From assembly GCA_949358305.1 (NCBI GenBank), contig OX442315.1, positions 15,898,427 to 15,962,426 of the forward strand: DNA of 64,000 bases, given 5' to 3'. Numbering within the stretch: position 1 is the stretch's first letter; every line of letters starts with the position of its first letter. Below, piece after piece: positions 37,644 to 48,041 of the stretch. The notes beneath the pieces were generated by a model, which worked only from the letters and a program-made list of their open reading frames with translations, ran no database searches and was not told the origin of the DNA. A program made the translations under genes and the position numbers. Origin of the DNA: Strigamia acuminata. Taxonomy: Eukaryota; Arthropoda; Chilopoda; Geophilomorpha; Linotaeniidae.

Positions 37644-38009
37644 ATGCAGTCGATCACCGTCCATCTTTATTACCTGTTACTCGTAACCGTTTCAGTTCTG
37701 ATAGTATTATCGGAGAACGCATTTGACGATAAGTTTAAATATAACCAATGCTCGAATTGGTAAATTTAAAAATTCATTTAAGACTTCTTGAATATTCTAA
37801 TTACACCAAAAAATTAATTGCTGTAGGTGTACAAATTTTACACGTAAAATAATTTATCTTTTATATTTATATTTAATCGCACACTACATTCATCAGCATT
37901 CCCCCACGAAAAACGAAATCCAGGACAGCGACGGAAACCTACCGAACCCACCAGGCAACCATCTATCCGATTGCGATTTGGACGTGCCGAACCAACCCGC
38001 ATTGTTTAA
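37644..38009 (+). CDS. Second short neuropeptide F-like precursor, one PSIRLRF-amide peptide
   Basis: Three exons: 37644-37759, a 17-bp microexon 37827-37843, and 37897-38009. They join in phase (GTAAAT/CTGTAG and GTAAAA/CATCAG) to 246 bp, 81 residues. The start is a signal peptide (LYYLLLVTVSVLIVL). The last exon reads HEKR, NPGQRRKPTEPTR, then QPSIRLRFGR and a short AEPTRIV tail. FGR supplies the amidation Gly and cleavage Arg, so the mature peptide should end PSIRLRF-amide, close to arthropod sNPF. The intron before the peptide exon is phase 1, as in the sNPF gene at 42257. Unspliced, the same DNA is open in a different frame that hides the peptide. The microexon is the weakest part of the model; the peptide itself is clear. 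Confidence 0.72.
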
Positions 38010-38165
38010 CCTAGGGGGCGCTGACAATGGTGTCCCAAACTTGACTTTTTGATTGGTTGCAATATTATTATATGACGTGAACGTATCAAGCACATGTTTT
38101 AAGCTACCAAATATGTAGATAAACCCACACAACATTGATTTACGAACTAGAAATTGGCATCTGCA

Positions 38166-39530
38166 ATGGGAGACAGCAACGACGACTACGACACGAAACG
38201 AAGTGGCAAATTTAGAAACGAACGTGTCAATTACCGAGATGAACGAGACAAAAGAAACCGGAGAGAATATCGAGATCACGACCAAGTGAGCCCCAAACTG
38301 AAACGACCGAGGAGAGACTGGGACGATCGTACGGCAGCTCCGAATCAAAACTGGAGTTCCCAGCCTAAATATGGACGAAATCCCGGAGATATTCCGTGGC
38401 AATCGACGTCAATGATGACTTTTAAACAGTTTTTATCGTCGCAAGACGACGCAATTAGCGATCGCGAAGCGGTGAAGAAGTACGGCGAATACAAATCGGA
38501 ATTTGGTCGTTGGAATGTGGTTGAATACTTTCGTAGTCACAAGACCGAAAACTGGTTCAAGTGCAAGTACCATCCGGAAGAATGCGCCAAAAGACTCGAA
38601 AACGAGACGAATGGCGTGAAAAAACGTCTCAAAGTGTTCACAGAGCTGATGGAGAACAATATGGCGGACGTGGCGATCGATGTGGATAAATCGAACGGAA
38701 TTGTTGGCGTTTTAAACGCGGCCGATTGCGAACTCGGCGCCGTCCGAATTCGGTCCGTCGGTGGAATAACGTCGGAAGAACGAGTGCTCCGCGCCGACTT
38801 GAATTTTGCCGCTAAAATCATCGAAAATTTGGACAATCGGCACGAATTGTGGCCTGAAAACGAGTCTAAAAATCCCATTTTGACAAATATTACCGACGAT
38901 TTGATCGACGAGACTCTAATTAAAGCCGTCGATCGTCTTGTGTTGTATTTACGTATCGTTCATTCTGTTGATTATTACAATCCGAACACAGACGAAATGT
39001 CGAAGCGTGCTGGGTTAATGCATGTTCGGGGGCCGGCGACGTCCGGCAAAGCATCTCGGGAAGAGATGGATAAGTATTTGACGATGTTGGAGCGGAAGAT
39101 CGATCGATTTTTGCAGCCGGTGAGAAGAATAAACGACGACGAAGCGCGCAAGTTGGGGATGAAAAATCGGGAAGCGGAAGTAGAGAAATTCGTGCGAGAA
39201 AACACGCAAGAATTGTCCAAAGACAAGTGGTTGTGTCCACTGAGTGGGAAGAAATTCAAAGACGCCGAGTTCGTGCGGAAACACATTTTTAACAAGCATG
39301 CGGAGAGGATCGAAGAGGTGAAAACGGAAGTGGAGTTTTTCAATAACTATCTGTTGGATCCTGAGAGACCGCAGACGCCGGAGCGGCCGAATCCGACACC
39401 GCGAAGCAGAGAAAATGAAGATCGTAATGAAGTGTATAAAGCGCCAACTAATTACCGACAAGAATCCCGAAAACTTGTTAAATACGTAGACCTGGATGCA
39501 CCCGATAATGGTCAGTACTGGTCGTCGTAG
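38166..39530 (+). CDS. ARS2/SRRT (serrate) homologue, intronless and lacking the central RRM region
   Basis: ARS2 bridges the nuclear cap-binding complex to RNA-processing and decay machinery. This copy is one exon of 454 residues starting MGDSNDDYD, as ARS2 proteins do. Parts present: an Arg/Asp-rich N-terminus (about 1-50), the MMTFKQF to KYHPEE helical segment (about 82-140), DCELGA and GIT (about 186-205), RLVLYLRIVHSVDYYN, the zinc-finger core KWLCPLSGKKF with HIFNKH (about 354-380), and FNNYLLDPERP. Family members are usually about twice as long. Here the join VDKSNGIVGVLNAADCELGA skips the central RRM-bearing block, and the C-terminal tail is short. Lack of introns in an intron-rich neighbourhood suggests a retrocopy. 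The frame is intact, so it may be functional. AATAAA lies near 39599. Confidence 0.88.
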   Translation: MGDSNDDYDTKRSGKFRNERVNYRDERDKRNRREYRDHDQVSPKLKRPRRDWDDRTAAPNQNWSSQPKYGRNPGDIPWQSTSMMTFKQFLSSQDDAISDREAVKKYGEYKSEFGRWNVVEYFRSHKTENWFKCKYHPEECAKRLENETNGVKKRLKVFTELMENNMADVAIDVDKSNGIVGVLNAADCELGAVRIRSVGGITSEERVLRADLNFAAKIIENLDNRHELWPENESKNPILTNITDDLIDETLIKAVDRLVLYLRIVHSVDYYNPNTDEMSKRAGLMHVRGPATSGKASREEMDKYLTMLERKIDRFLQPVRRINDDEARKLGMKNREAEVEKFVRENTQELSKDKWLCPLSGKKFKDAEFVRKHIFNKHAERIEEVKTEVEFFNNYLLDPERPQTPERPNPTPRSRENEDRNEVYKAPTNYRQESRKLVKYVDLDAPDNGQYWSS

Positions 39531-39764
39531 AGCCAGCACGAAAAAAATCATTAGTTATTTTTAATATTCACTGCGTCATCGAAAATGTTTCCATTTATAA
39601 ATAAACACAATAAATTTATCAGTTCCATCAAACAATGCTGTATTTCTGTTACAAATAAGTTTATTTGCACTGTAGAAGTGGAATATAATGTCCGTTATTA
39701 CGCTTACGTCAAATATATACAGAATAGATCAAATTTTTGCCAAATAATTTACTAAATAAATTAA

Positions 39765-40120
39765 TACCGTATTTTACCGATTAAGAGTCGCCCTTGTTTT
39801 GTAACCAAACAGGAAACGGTTAATGAAACATTCGTAAATATTGATGGTTATTTACATAAAAAAAATTTTAAAAAAAGTGAAATTTAAATGGAAAAAAGTG
39901 AATTTTTAATGGGAAAAAAGTGAAATTTTAATCAAAAAAGTGAAATTTTAATCAAAAAAGTAAAATTTTAATCAAAAAAGTGAAATTTCAATAAAAAAAA
40001 TTGAAATTCCAATCAAAATATGGTAAACAATTGTAATAAGAGCCGCCCTCGATTAAGAGCCGCGACTCAAAGTGCCCGTTTTGAATAAGAGCCGCGGCTG
40101 TTATTTGGTAAAATATGGTA
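39765..40120. mobile_element. MITE with TACCGTATTTTACC ends
   Basis: The left end TACCGTATTTTACCGATTAA pairs with the inverted right end, which reads TTTGGTAAAATATGGTA. The interior holds AATAAGAGCCGC blocks and a short GAAATTTTAATCAAAAAAGT array. Related to 23440-23672. Confidence 0.8.
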
Positions 40121-40867
40121 AATCGTAATTACATAAATTTGTTTAAATCTGTTAACTTTATTATTGCATAATATTGTTAAAAATAAACCAAAACCTCTTT
40201 TAGAAGAGCGAGGAAACGAACAACTTGACATGACGTAATTAATCCTGACGAAAGAGATGCTTCCAACTCGAAATCTTGCACCATGACGACGTATCTAACA
40301 ACCCAACTCCATCACACGTCAAAAAACTTAAAATAACCATTAAAAGTGAAGTAAAACCTTAAATTAAACTCGCTGCTTTAAAAAAAAAACATTTCCTATT
40401 TCGAAACAGCATTAATTGCAATTGATAAGATGAATCTCACCTGGGGAAACCAAGCATCCAGCATCCTGTTGTTTGCTAGAGAAAGAAAGGTGCAATCTGC
40501 TGGCGTTCTAGCGTTCGGTAATCACCACCGACGGCTCACCAAACCAATCGAGCACGAATTTTAAAGATTATCTCTCTACAACACGTTTAGTCGACGCTTT
40601 GTGTCGATGGCATTCACTTGACCTCTTGTCGCCGCACAAAACGAGAAATGAAAAGACGACTCGTCCTATTAACAATCTTAATCCATTCAAGTGCCTTCAA
40701 GTGCAATTAAATTTCTATCATTAAAACTATTTAATTATTTACTTAAACAAAGGTAAAATGTGTATAAATATGTATGGAAATTTCGTATTAGTTTTATCCG
40801 TGCAATGCGGTAAAGCATCGAGGCGGAGCTTTAAAATAAAAGTTGGTAATTATCAGTTTTCAACAGT

Positions 40868-41325
40868 TTTCGATTAAAAACGTGAAAATTTCGATTAAAA
40901 ACGTGAAAATTTCGATTAAAACGTAAAAATTTTGATTAAAAACGTGAAAATTTTGATTAAAAACGTGAAAATTTCGATTAAAAACGTGAAAATTTCGATT
41001 AAAACGTGAAAATTTTGATGAAAAACGTGAAAATTTCGATTAAAACGTGAAAACTTTAACTAAAAACGTGAAAATTTTTATTAAAACGTGAAAATTTTGA
41101 TTAATAACGTAAAAATTTCGATTAAAAACGTGAAAATTTCGATTAAAACGTGAAAATTTCGATTAAAAACGTGTAAATTACGATTAAAACGTGAAAATTT
41201 CGATTAAAACGTGAAAATTTCGATTAAAAACGTGTAAATTACGATTAAAACGTGAAAATTTCGATTAAAACGTGAAAATTTCGATTAAAAACGTGAAAAT
41301 TTCGATTAAAAACGATAATTTCAAA
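40868..41325. repeat. 19-20-bp minisatellite upstream of sNPF
   Basis: About 23 copies of CGATTAAAAACGTGAAAATT with one-base indels in the A runs. Confidence 0.95.
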
Positions 41326-42092
41326 GAAAAAAATTAATTATAAAAGATGTTTAGAAGAGGGGTGGCTTGTATCTACCCCTAAACAAAACAAATTGCACTC
41401 TCGGATGCTTCAGGGCGTGTCCAAGTTGCTTGGCAACACATCCGCGTAAAAAGAAACAGGTAATACGTTACCATGGTAACGGATGCGAGGTTAGGCCCAA
41501 TATGGTGGCGGTAGATTATTTGGCGATTTGACCGCGATTCTTTCGGCGTGAAATCGTGTTTGGACTTTTCGAAGCGCCGCTGCACAAATCTCGCAATTCG
41601 TTTTCTTCGCATCAAATCGCGCGTGCGCATCCACACGTGCGCATACATGTTTTTGTTCCTATCTTAAGTTGAAAATAAAAAAAAATTGATGACAAGACAG
41701 ATGAGGTGAAAGGGGATTTTGGCACGCAACTGGTGGTCGATCAATAAGAGCGCCACCTGTTGACTCGCACCTGATTCACACAAAGGCGATTTCGTACGTG
41801 AAGGATCAAACCGGATTCGCCGACCGCGATCAATACGCAGTGATTATCGACGAAATAAAACGACTTCCGGCGGATATTGGGCGCCGGTTTTTAAACTTTA
41901 GTCATCGGGTGCTCGTTTTCGGGTCGTGAGTCTGAGATACACACGATTTTTCGACACGAAATCAAAGTTAAATCGAATCAAAGTCACTCGAGCAAGTGTG
42001 AAAAGCGTGCGTAGGTTGTAGCCTGTTTCCTTCGTAGCGCGCAGTCCGGTCAATTTTACTCGCACATGCGCACTCGTCGCTTCTCGTAAACG

Positions 42093-42100
42093 TATAAAAG
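42093..42100 (+). promoter_or_regulatory. TATA box of the sNPF gene
   Basis: TATAAAAG lies about 155 bp before the ATG in GC-richer DNA. A start site would be expected around 42123-42130. The 5' UTR may be spliced. Confidence 0.5.
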
Positions 42101-42256
42101 TAACAAGTCACTGCACCGCTTTCCCATCACCGATACTGACTTTCGCAACGCTACCATATATATAAGGTTATTATTTTTTATTTATTTTTTAGATTTTTTG
42201 TTTTTGTTTTTATATAGTTTGTTTTCTGTTCAGTTTTTTATACAGTTTGTGTCAAG

Positions 42257-43360
42257 ATGCATTCAATGGTCACCTGCAGTTTTCTCTTATTCGCCACTCT
42301 TTTTATCCTAACATTTCCATTAGAGAACGCTTCTCCGGCTTCTTACACGGACTATGACAGTAAGTTTCGTTTTTTTTTTTTTGTTGCTTTGATGAAAGCC
42401 GCTTTACTCTATTTGCCTCGTAATTAACTTGTTCAAACATTGTAAAGTTGCGCTTCCTTATTACCCGTCTCTTTATTGGTGTTTTGAGCTTGTCATTTCA
42501 CTCATTTTCGCCGCGCTTTTTACCCAACAACATTCACCTGATAAATTCATTATCTATTCAATTTTCGTCTCCGTGAACTTTTTTTTTTTTTTTTTTTTTT
42601 TTAAATGTCAAACGAGCGTCAGTTTGGTTCGAAATAAAAATGGCGAAATCGTTTGGTAATAGCTGGTCAACAACGCCTTAAAAGAACTAAGCGCTTAGTG
42701 TTTAAGTTTTTGTTTTTTTCTATTTTTTAACACCACAAACGAAAAACACACTCGAAAACACGACTTTTTGAATGCGACTACTTTTTGTTTATTTTTATAA
42801 AAATTAAAAAGTAAAACGAAGAAAATTGTAGTAAAATAAAATTAAAATTCGCGTGTTACGAAGCGGAAAACACGCCATTTAAATTCAAGAAAACAATGAT
42901 AATTAACGAGATTTAAGTAAAGCTCCGCCGCGATGCTTTCCCGCATTACACAAACAAAAAACATAAAACGCCATTCGTCCAAAACGAAATTCCCCACAAA
43001 TATTAATTAAAATAAATTTTAAAAAAAAAGAAAAAAATTATTTAAACAATTTTTCTAGATATTCGAGAGCTGTATGAACTGCTTCTGCGAAACGAAGCAA
43101 TGAACGAACGTTCTGGCCACCAAGTAGTGCGTAAGGGAAGCAGGGACCCGTCACTGCGACTTCGATTCGGACGTCGCGCCGACCCCGCTTGGACAGAAGG
43201 CCGAGAGCCGTCTTTGCGACTCCGATTCGGACGAAGCGCCGACCCCGCTTGGCAGGAAGGCCGAGGATACTCCAAGCAACTTCGATTCGGACGTAGCGGT
43301 GACGACTCTGCTTGGCAACACGACGTTGCATCATCCGAAAATGACGTAATCGAAAACTGA
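42257..43360 (+). CDS. sNPF: Short neuropeptide F (sNPF) precursor
   Basis: Secreted neuropeptide precursor controlling feeding and growth in arthropods through a GPCR. Two exons: 42257-42359 and 43059-43360 (donor GTAAGT, acceptor TTTTTCTAG, phase 1), 405 bp, 134 residues. The signal peptide core is FLLFATLFILTFPLENA. Then come the family-typical IRELYELLLRNEA and HQVVRK, and three amidated peptides in a row: DPSLRLRFGRR, EPSLRLRFGRS and the divergent GYSKQLRFGRS. The first is released at RK and RR; the other two use single Arg sites after EG. The spacers ADPAWTEGR and ADPAWQEGR show the peptides arose by tandem duplication. A polyadenylation signal lies near 43486. Confidence 0.95.
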
Positions 43361-45778
43361 TTATAATATATCTCTATTCAATTGACATTTTAATTGAAAA
43401 ATTAACCAATTAATCATTTTCTCCCTCGTATTTCACACCGAAAAATGCAAAAATTCGCACGAATTTTCGCATTTCCTGGTGCCAAAATAAAATCTAAAAA
43501 TATTTCTTTTTGTTTATATTTTTTCATTGTACAGATAAAAAAAAAAAGAGTTTAAAATTGGCAATTAAAACAAATCCAATATGATATTTATATTAAACCA
43601 GAATCGTAATTATTTCTTACCAATTACGAAATTTGATGGGAAAATAATCTGACAGAAAAATTCCCCACAGATACAAGTGAGATTAATTAAGACGCGGCCG
43701 CAACGCCAAACACGCACCTCCATAGATGATGACAACATCATAAATACGTTGCTAAGATACCTCATACATACAGTGATAACAGTCTATAACTTACACCTAA
43801 TTATTCCTCATTTCATTTATTATTACTACAAGTATAAATGTCATTTACATTCATAGCGGAAGTGGGTAAAAAAATGCAATTAAGTCGAGTAATAAAAGTG
43901 CAAAAGTCAAGGATAAACTCGTATTGATCACGCATGAGTGAGCAACACCTCATTACGAAGATCAAAATTCAAATTTGCATATCACTAATAAACACGAGCC
44001 AAACTATATAGCACAACACGTGTCATAAATGACATCTGTTGTTTGAATTATAAATGGATTAACGCGATTCACACTGTTCCTATCTACCAGGATAAATGTT
44101 TGATAGTGATGAATAAAGTGGTTTAATGATAGATGGTAATCGAGTGGTTATAGGTTTTAATTAATTTTAGTGTTTGTATGAACGGAATGGACACCAAAAA
44201 CAGTCATAAACAGAAACCAACAACCAGAGTGGTTTTTCTCGAGTTGTTTTATGCCTGTTTTTGGTTTTTACAACCAAATTGCCGTTTTTTCCCGGAAAAA
44301 TGGTGATTTATGCATTTATTTCTGATTTTTGGAAAATATGAATTTATAACCAATTTTGACTTTTTATTGAATAAAAATAATTCCTTTGCGTTTATGCATT
44401 TATCCAGGCCTGACTTATAAAAAGGTATAGAACATCGTCCGGAGTTAGGCAAAGGAATGTTCGCTTTGTATATTTATACGAGGGTGTGGGAATAGGAATA
44501 TAGGCTTAGGTGTAGTTTTATTGTTGACTGTATTCGCTGCTGGTATTAGTTTGTGATTTACATGCGCATGTTGTGGTTTTGTTATTGCTTGCTGATGTTT
44601 CAGACAGGAGGCAGCTTCCGATTGTGCGAGTTTCCGTGGCATCCATTTCCGTTTCAATCACTTCCGTTCTGCCGATTGTTGTAGCGCATCTGTTTTTCCA
44701 ACCTAGTGCGGAGAAAGACGTAGTTCTTCGTCAAAACAAAATAATCTCGCACATTAAAAGCCCAATTGACTTATTTATTGGAAACGACTTCTCCTAACAG
44801 GATATGACGGCTTTTAAATCATTTCTCTGAGACGTCAACTTGAAAGAATTCAAATAAGACGATTAAGTTAAGTTGAAATCACTTCTTTGACTTATAAAAG
44901 TGTCCCCTCTCTCCTACACCTCTTATTGGTTATTGTTGCCACACCAGAAACTTTGAATGCGGCTATTGATTATGCGCTTGACTTTAGATATATACCTAAA
45001 AAGGTCTCCATTCTTCACGTGAATAGCTCACATTTTAAGGTTTCTTACACACTTTCTATTCATTTCAAGCCTAATAACAAATTTTAGTTACAATGTTGAA
45101 ATTATATTTCCCATGTTATTCCAATGAGAATTAATTTTAATTATTTTTAATTATTAGAAATAACAGCTTGGATTGTTGTTACCTGTTTATTCAGTGCTGC
45201 AACTTGTCGTTTTAAGCTTAGTGGATGTTATTTTTGTTCTTAAGATAAATTACGGGGGTATTACGTGGTTGTGGATGAAGAAAAAGGATGATTTGCCAAC
45301 GTTCTAATGACTTAATAAACTAGCACAAATTGACTTGCGGCCTCAATTGCCAAGATGGAGGGATCAAGCGAAATGAGTTCACCCTCATGGGAAGATCATC
45401 AAGTTGAGCCCGGATGCACGACGCGTGTCAACGAGATTAACGAATGAGCAAAGTGTGGAGTGCGAGCAGGGAAACGCAAAAAAAAAAAGAAACGAGATAA
45501 TGTTGGAGAAGAAACACTCATTTATTTAATGAAACACATCCATCACAACCCCGTCTTCTTTTATTTTTAATTAGGAAAAATCAGTGGCAATCTGCCAGCA
45601 GACAAACGATTTGAGTTCATCGAAGTGATTAGGCCTAATTCTCGCTACTCAATTCCCACATAATTCGCTGGATGACTCGATCGTTCTCACTTAGTCAATC
45701 GGGGCGTCTCATCTAGCGCGACACTAACTACTGCGACATGGAAAACTGCGACTACGAGTATTTTGGGTTTTTCTTTTT
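43361..45778. other. Gene-poor region, part 1
   Basis: After the sNPF 3' UTR there is no recognisable gene. Short open frames lack conserved features. TATAAAAAG and TATAAAAG motifs near 44419 and 44896 have no gene attached. Confidence 0.4.
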
Positions 45779-46015
45779 CTATTTCCTAAGCAAACTAATG
45801 TTCAGGGCTTCTATATCTTTTGTGTTCCACGCATCCTTGCGCGTTTTAAAATCCTGTTCAGACTCAGTGATTATCTTGATCGGCTCATCAGTGTCGATCG
45901 TCATCCATAAGTCTCTGGACTTTAGTAACACTTTAACCCTGAACGCCCATGATGGATAATTTTTGCCGTTCAATTTCTCGACATATGTTACAGCATGCTC
46001 AGACTTGGACGCCAT
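45779..46015 (-). pseudogene. Copia-type gag fragment
   Basis: A 78-residue piece starting MASKSEHAVTYVEKLNGKNY and containing SWAFRVKVLLKSRDLW and DAWNTKDIEALN is the N-terminus of a Ty1/Copia gag polypeptide. It stops at 45779, and the rest of gag and pol is absent. A Copia-style primer site lies just upstream on the same strand. Confidence 0.85.
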
Positions 46016-46063
46016 CGTACCTCTCAATACATCCCAGCTTGATTTTTAATTCAAAATAGTATT

Positions 46064-46079
46064 TCTGAGGCCCATAACC
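46064..46079 (-). other. Copia-style tRNA primer-binding site
   Basis: Read on the minus strand, GGTTATGGGCCTCAG closely resembles the GGTTATGGGCCCAG primer site of Drosophila copia, which pairs with the initiator-tRNA half. It lies about 50 bp upstream of the gag start. The sequence just before it on the minus strand (ending GAAACAA) is the likely LTR end. The LTR start was not defined. Confidence 0.6.
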
Positions 46080-47838
46080 CTTGTTTCTAAGTTCGAGAAA
46101 AGAAAATGGCGATCATACTTTCACATCATTTATTCATCATCATACATTTACATGTGAGCCCCCCCTTGACCCCCGCAAACCTAACCTTACTGGTTTTTAG
46201 ATGCAAAACCATTTGTCGTGGTACACTGTTGTCGCGGTAAATAATGTCGCTGCAAGTATGCGCTCCCAGTCAATCCATTTTTAATTGCATCGTACATTTA
46301 CATTTTTTATATTAATAATTAACGATTCTTACTTTTTAATTCTGATTGTTTTTCTTCTCTTCGAGTAATTAAAACTTGCATCAGATATGCAGTCACAGTT
46401 TTGTGTTTCTTAGGAGACAGAGAAAGGAATAGTAATTGAATGAGAGGAAATCTGTTCTGCGCAAGGAAAGAAAATAAGGAAATTAAACTATAAAAATAGA
46501 ATCCGGTTTGTGGGCACTTGTGCATAATATTTATGATGGTAAAAAGCCAATAAGTAAAGGTTAAATGACTGGAAACTTGGAAGTATATGAATTATCCTGT
46601 CAATTTCATAACACAAATGCAAAATGATGAAGATCTGTCATGCCAAATAGCTAGTGATGAAGTGTATGTATTATTCATTTTATTATCATGTATCAACATA
46701 TATCCTCCCATTCTAATATTGAAATATGAGTTTTGTGTGTGTTTAGAGAAGTTTAAAAAATAAAAAAAAATATTTACAGACGGTCAGAACTCAGAATTGA
46801 ATATTCAGTAGTCAACATCAGATAAGATATAGAAAAACTTTCCTTTTGTAGCCGAGCATTAATGTCAGTTTTATAACGCTGCAACAGACCTAAGAGCCCA
46901 AAGAAGGTCATAGAGGGAAAGTAATTTGTCCTCTTCTGATGGGCTTCTAACTGCTCTGTTGTAAAATATGGCGGTATAATAACGGCGGCATAATGTTTTG
47001 TACCATTCAGACAGACAGTAAAAGCAAGTCAGTCACAAGATTATTTATTTTCAAAGACAACAATTAAAAGTTGTTTTTTATTGTTGAGTTGGAAAAAAGC
47101 ATGACACTAGCAAGAACAAAACAAGCAAGCAAGCACACCAGTTGACCTTATCCTGCCAACCGATGTGTAATAATATCTATGGAGTGGGAGTAGACCAGGG
47201 GGTATAGGACATTCAACCGAATCTCTGACGTAGAACAAATGCTGCATTCATTACATTTGATCTACGCACATTTGATTATTCTCACCGTTGTCGGCTCAGC
47301 GGTGATTTGGAATAAAAGCCGCAAAGGCAGAGGAGCCGTTTTGACGAAGAACTATGTTCTAAAGGCGGAAACACAAGGGAGCGGGTAAAATTCGAAAGCT
47401 TGCTTTTACTTGAAAAAGCGGCTAAAAGATCGCCCGCTTGAGCAAACCCAAGCTTGCGTTTTCATTCAAAGCTTAGTTTTGAAACAGCTTGTACTCACCC
47501 TCTCCGATCAAACTGAATTTGATTTACCAGCTTCAAGCTTGCTGGTGTTTTGGTCATGTAACTTTGACAGCCAATCAGAATAGTGAGGAAATTCTTGGAG
47601 GAGATTTTGGCGGGAATTTCTAGCTAGCTACCTAGCTGGCTTGAGTTTGCCAGTTAAGCTTTAACCTAACCACACGCTCACAAGCAAACCTCACAATTCC
47701 ACAATGGGAATCAACAATGTATCAACAACATAACCCAATGCTCACTGACACATTTCTTACTTCTCTCACCATAGACCAATACCGATAGCAAACAAAACAC
47801 ACCAACAAACGACAACGACAACTCCTAAAGCCACTCCT
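46080..47838. other. Gene-poor region, part 2
   Basis: Probable Copia LTR near 46080, then unassigned sequence. CAAG/CAAGCA short repeats lie near 47115, and AAGCTTGC-rich paired motifs near 47390-47490 and 47530. ACATTCAACCGAATCTCTGAC at 47209 recurs at 48441, so a dispersed repeat is present. Confidence 0.4.
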
Positions 47839-48041
47839 GCCCGGGATGCATATTGGCAGAACATACCCGATTTCGGCAACAATGGTGGCCAGGAGTGACT
47901 AATGACTCAATAACTTAAAAATCACTATCCAACTTAACCTGACCTAACCTAACCTAACCTAACTGAGTCACACAAAGCAAAACACCGCAAAACAAATCAA
48001 ACTAGCCGAAATCGGGTATGTTCTGCCAATATGCTGCCGGG
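47839..48041. mobile_element. Inverted-repeat element enclosing a telomere-like CCTAA run
   Basis: GCATATTGGCAGAACATACC continuing to CGATTTCGGC (47848-47877) has an exact inverted copy at 48005-48034, extended by GCCCGG/CCGGGC. The interior contains CCTAA repeated about four times (47943-47962), the arthropod telomeric pentamer. Confidence 0.85.

Larger units (their letters stand above)
40121..42256. other. Upstream region of the sNPF gene
   Basis: No gene is supported here. 40190-40860 is plain AT-rich sequence. 40868-41325 is a minisatellite. From about 41370 to 42125 the DNA is GC- and CpG-richer, with GCGCGTGCGCA and CGCACATGCGCA motifs like NRF-1 sites, and leads to a TATA box at 42093. 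A minus-strand open frame at 41379-41648 has no recognisable homology. Confidence 0.5.

Noticed and set aside
38537-39551. Several minus-strand frames over 100 codons
   Set aside because: Antisense shadows of the ARS2 copy.
41379-41648. 89-codon minus-strand frame upstream of sNPF
   Set aside because: No recognisable domain, no splice partner; CpG-rich promoter DNA can stay open by chance.
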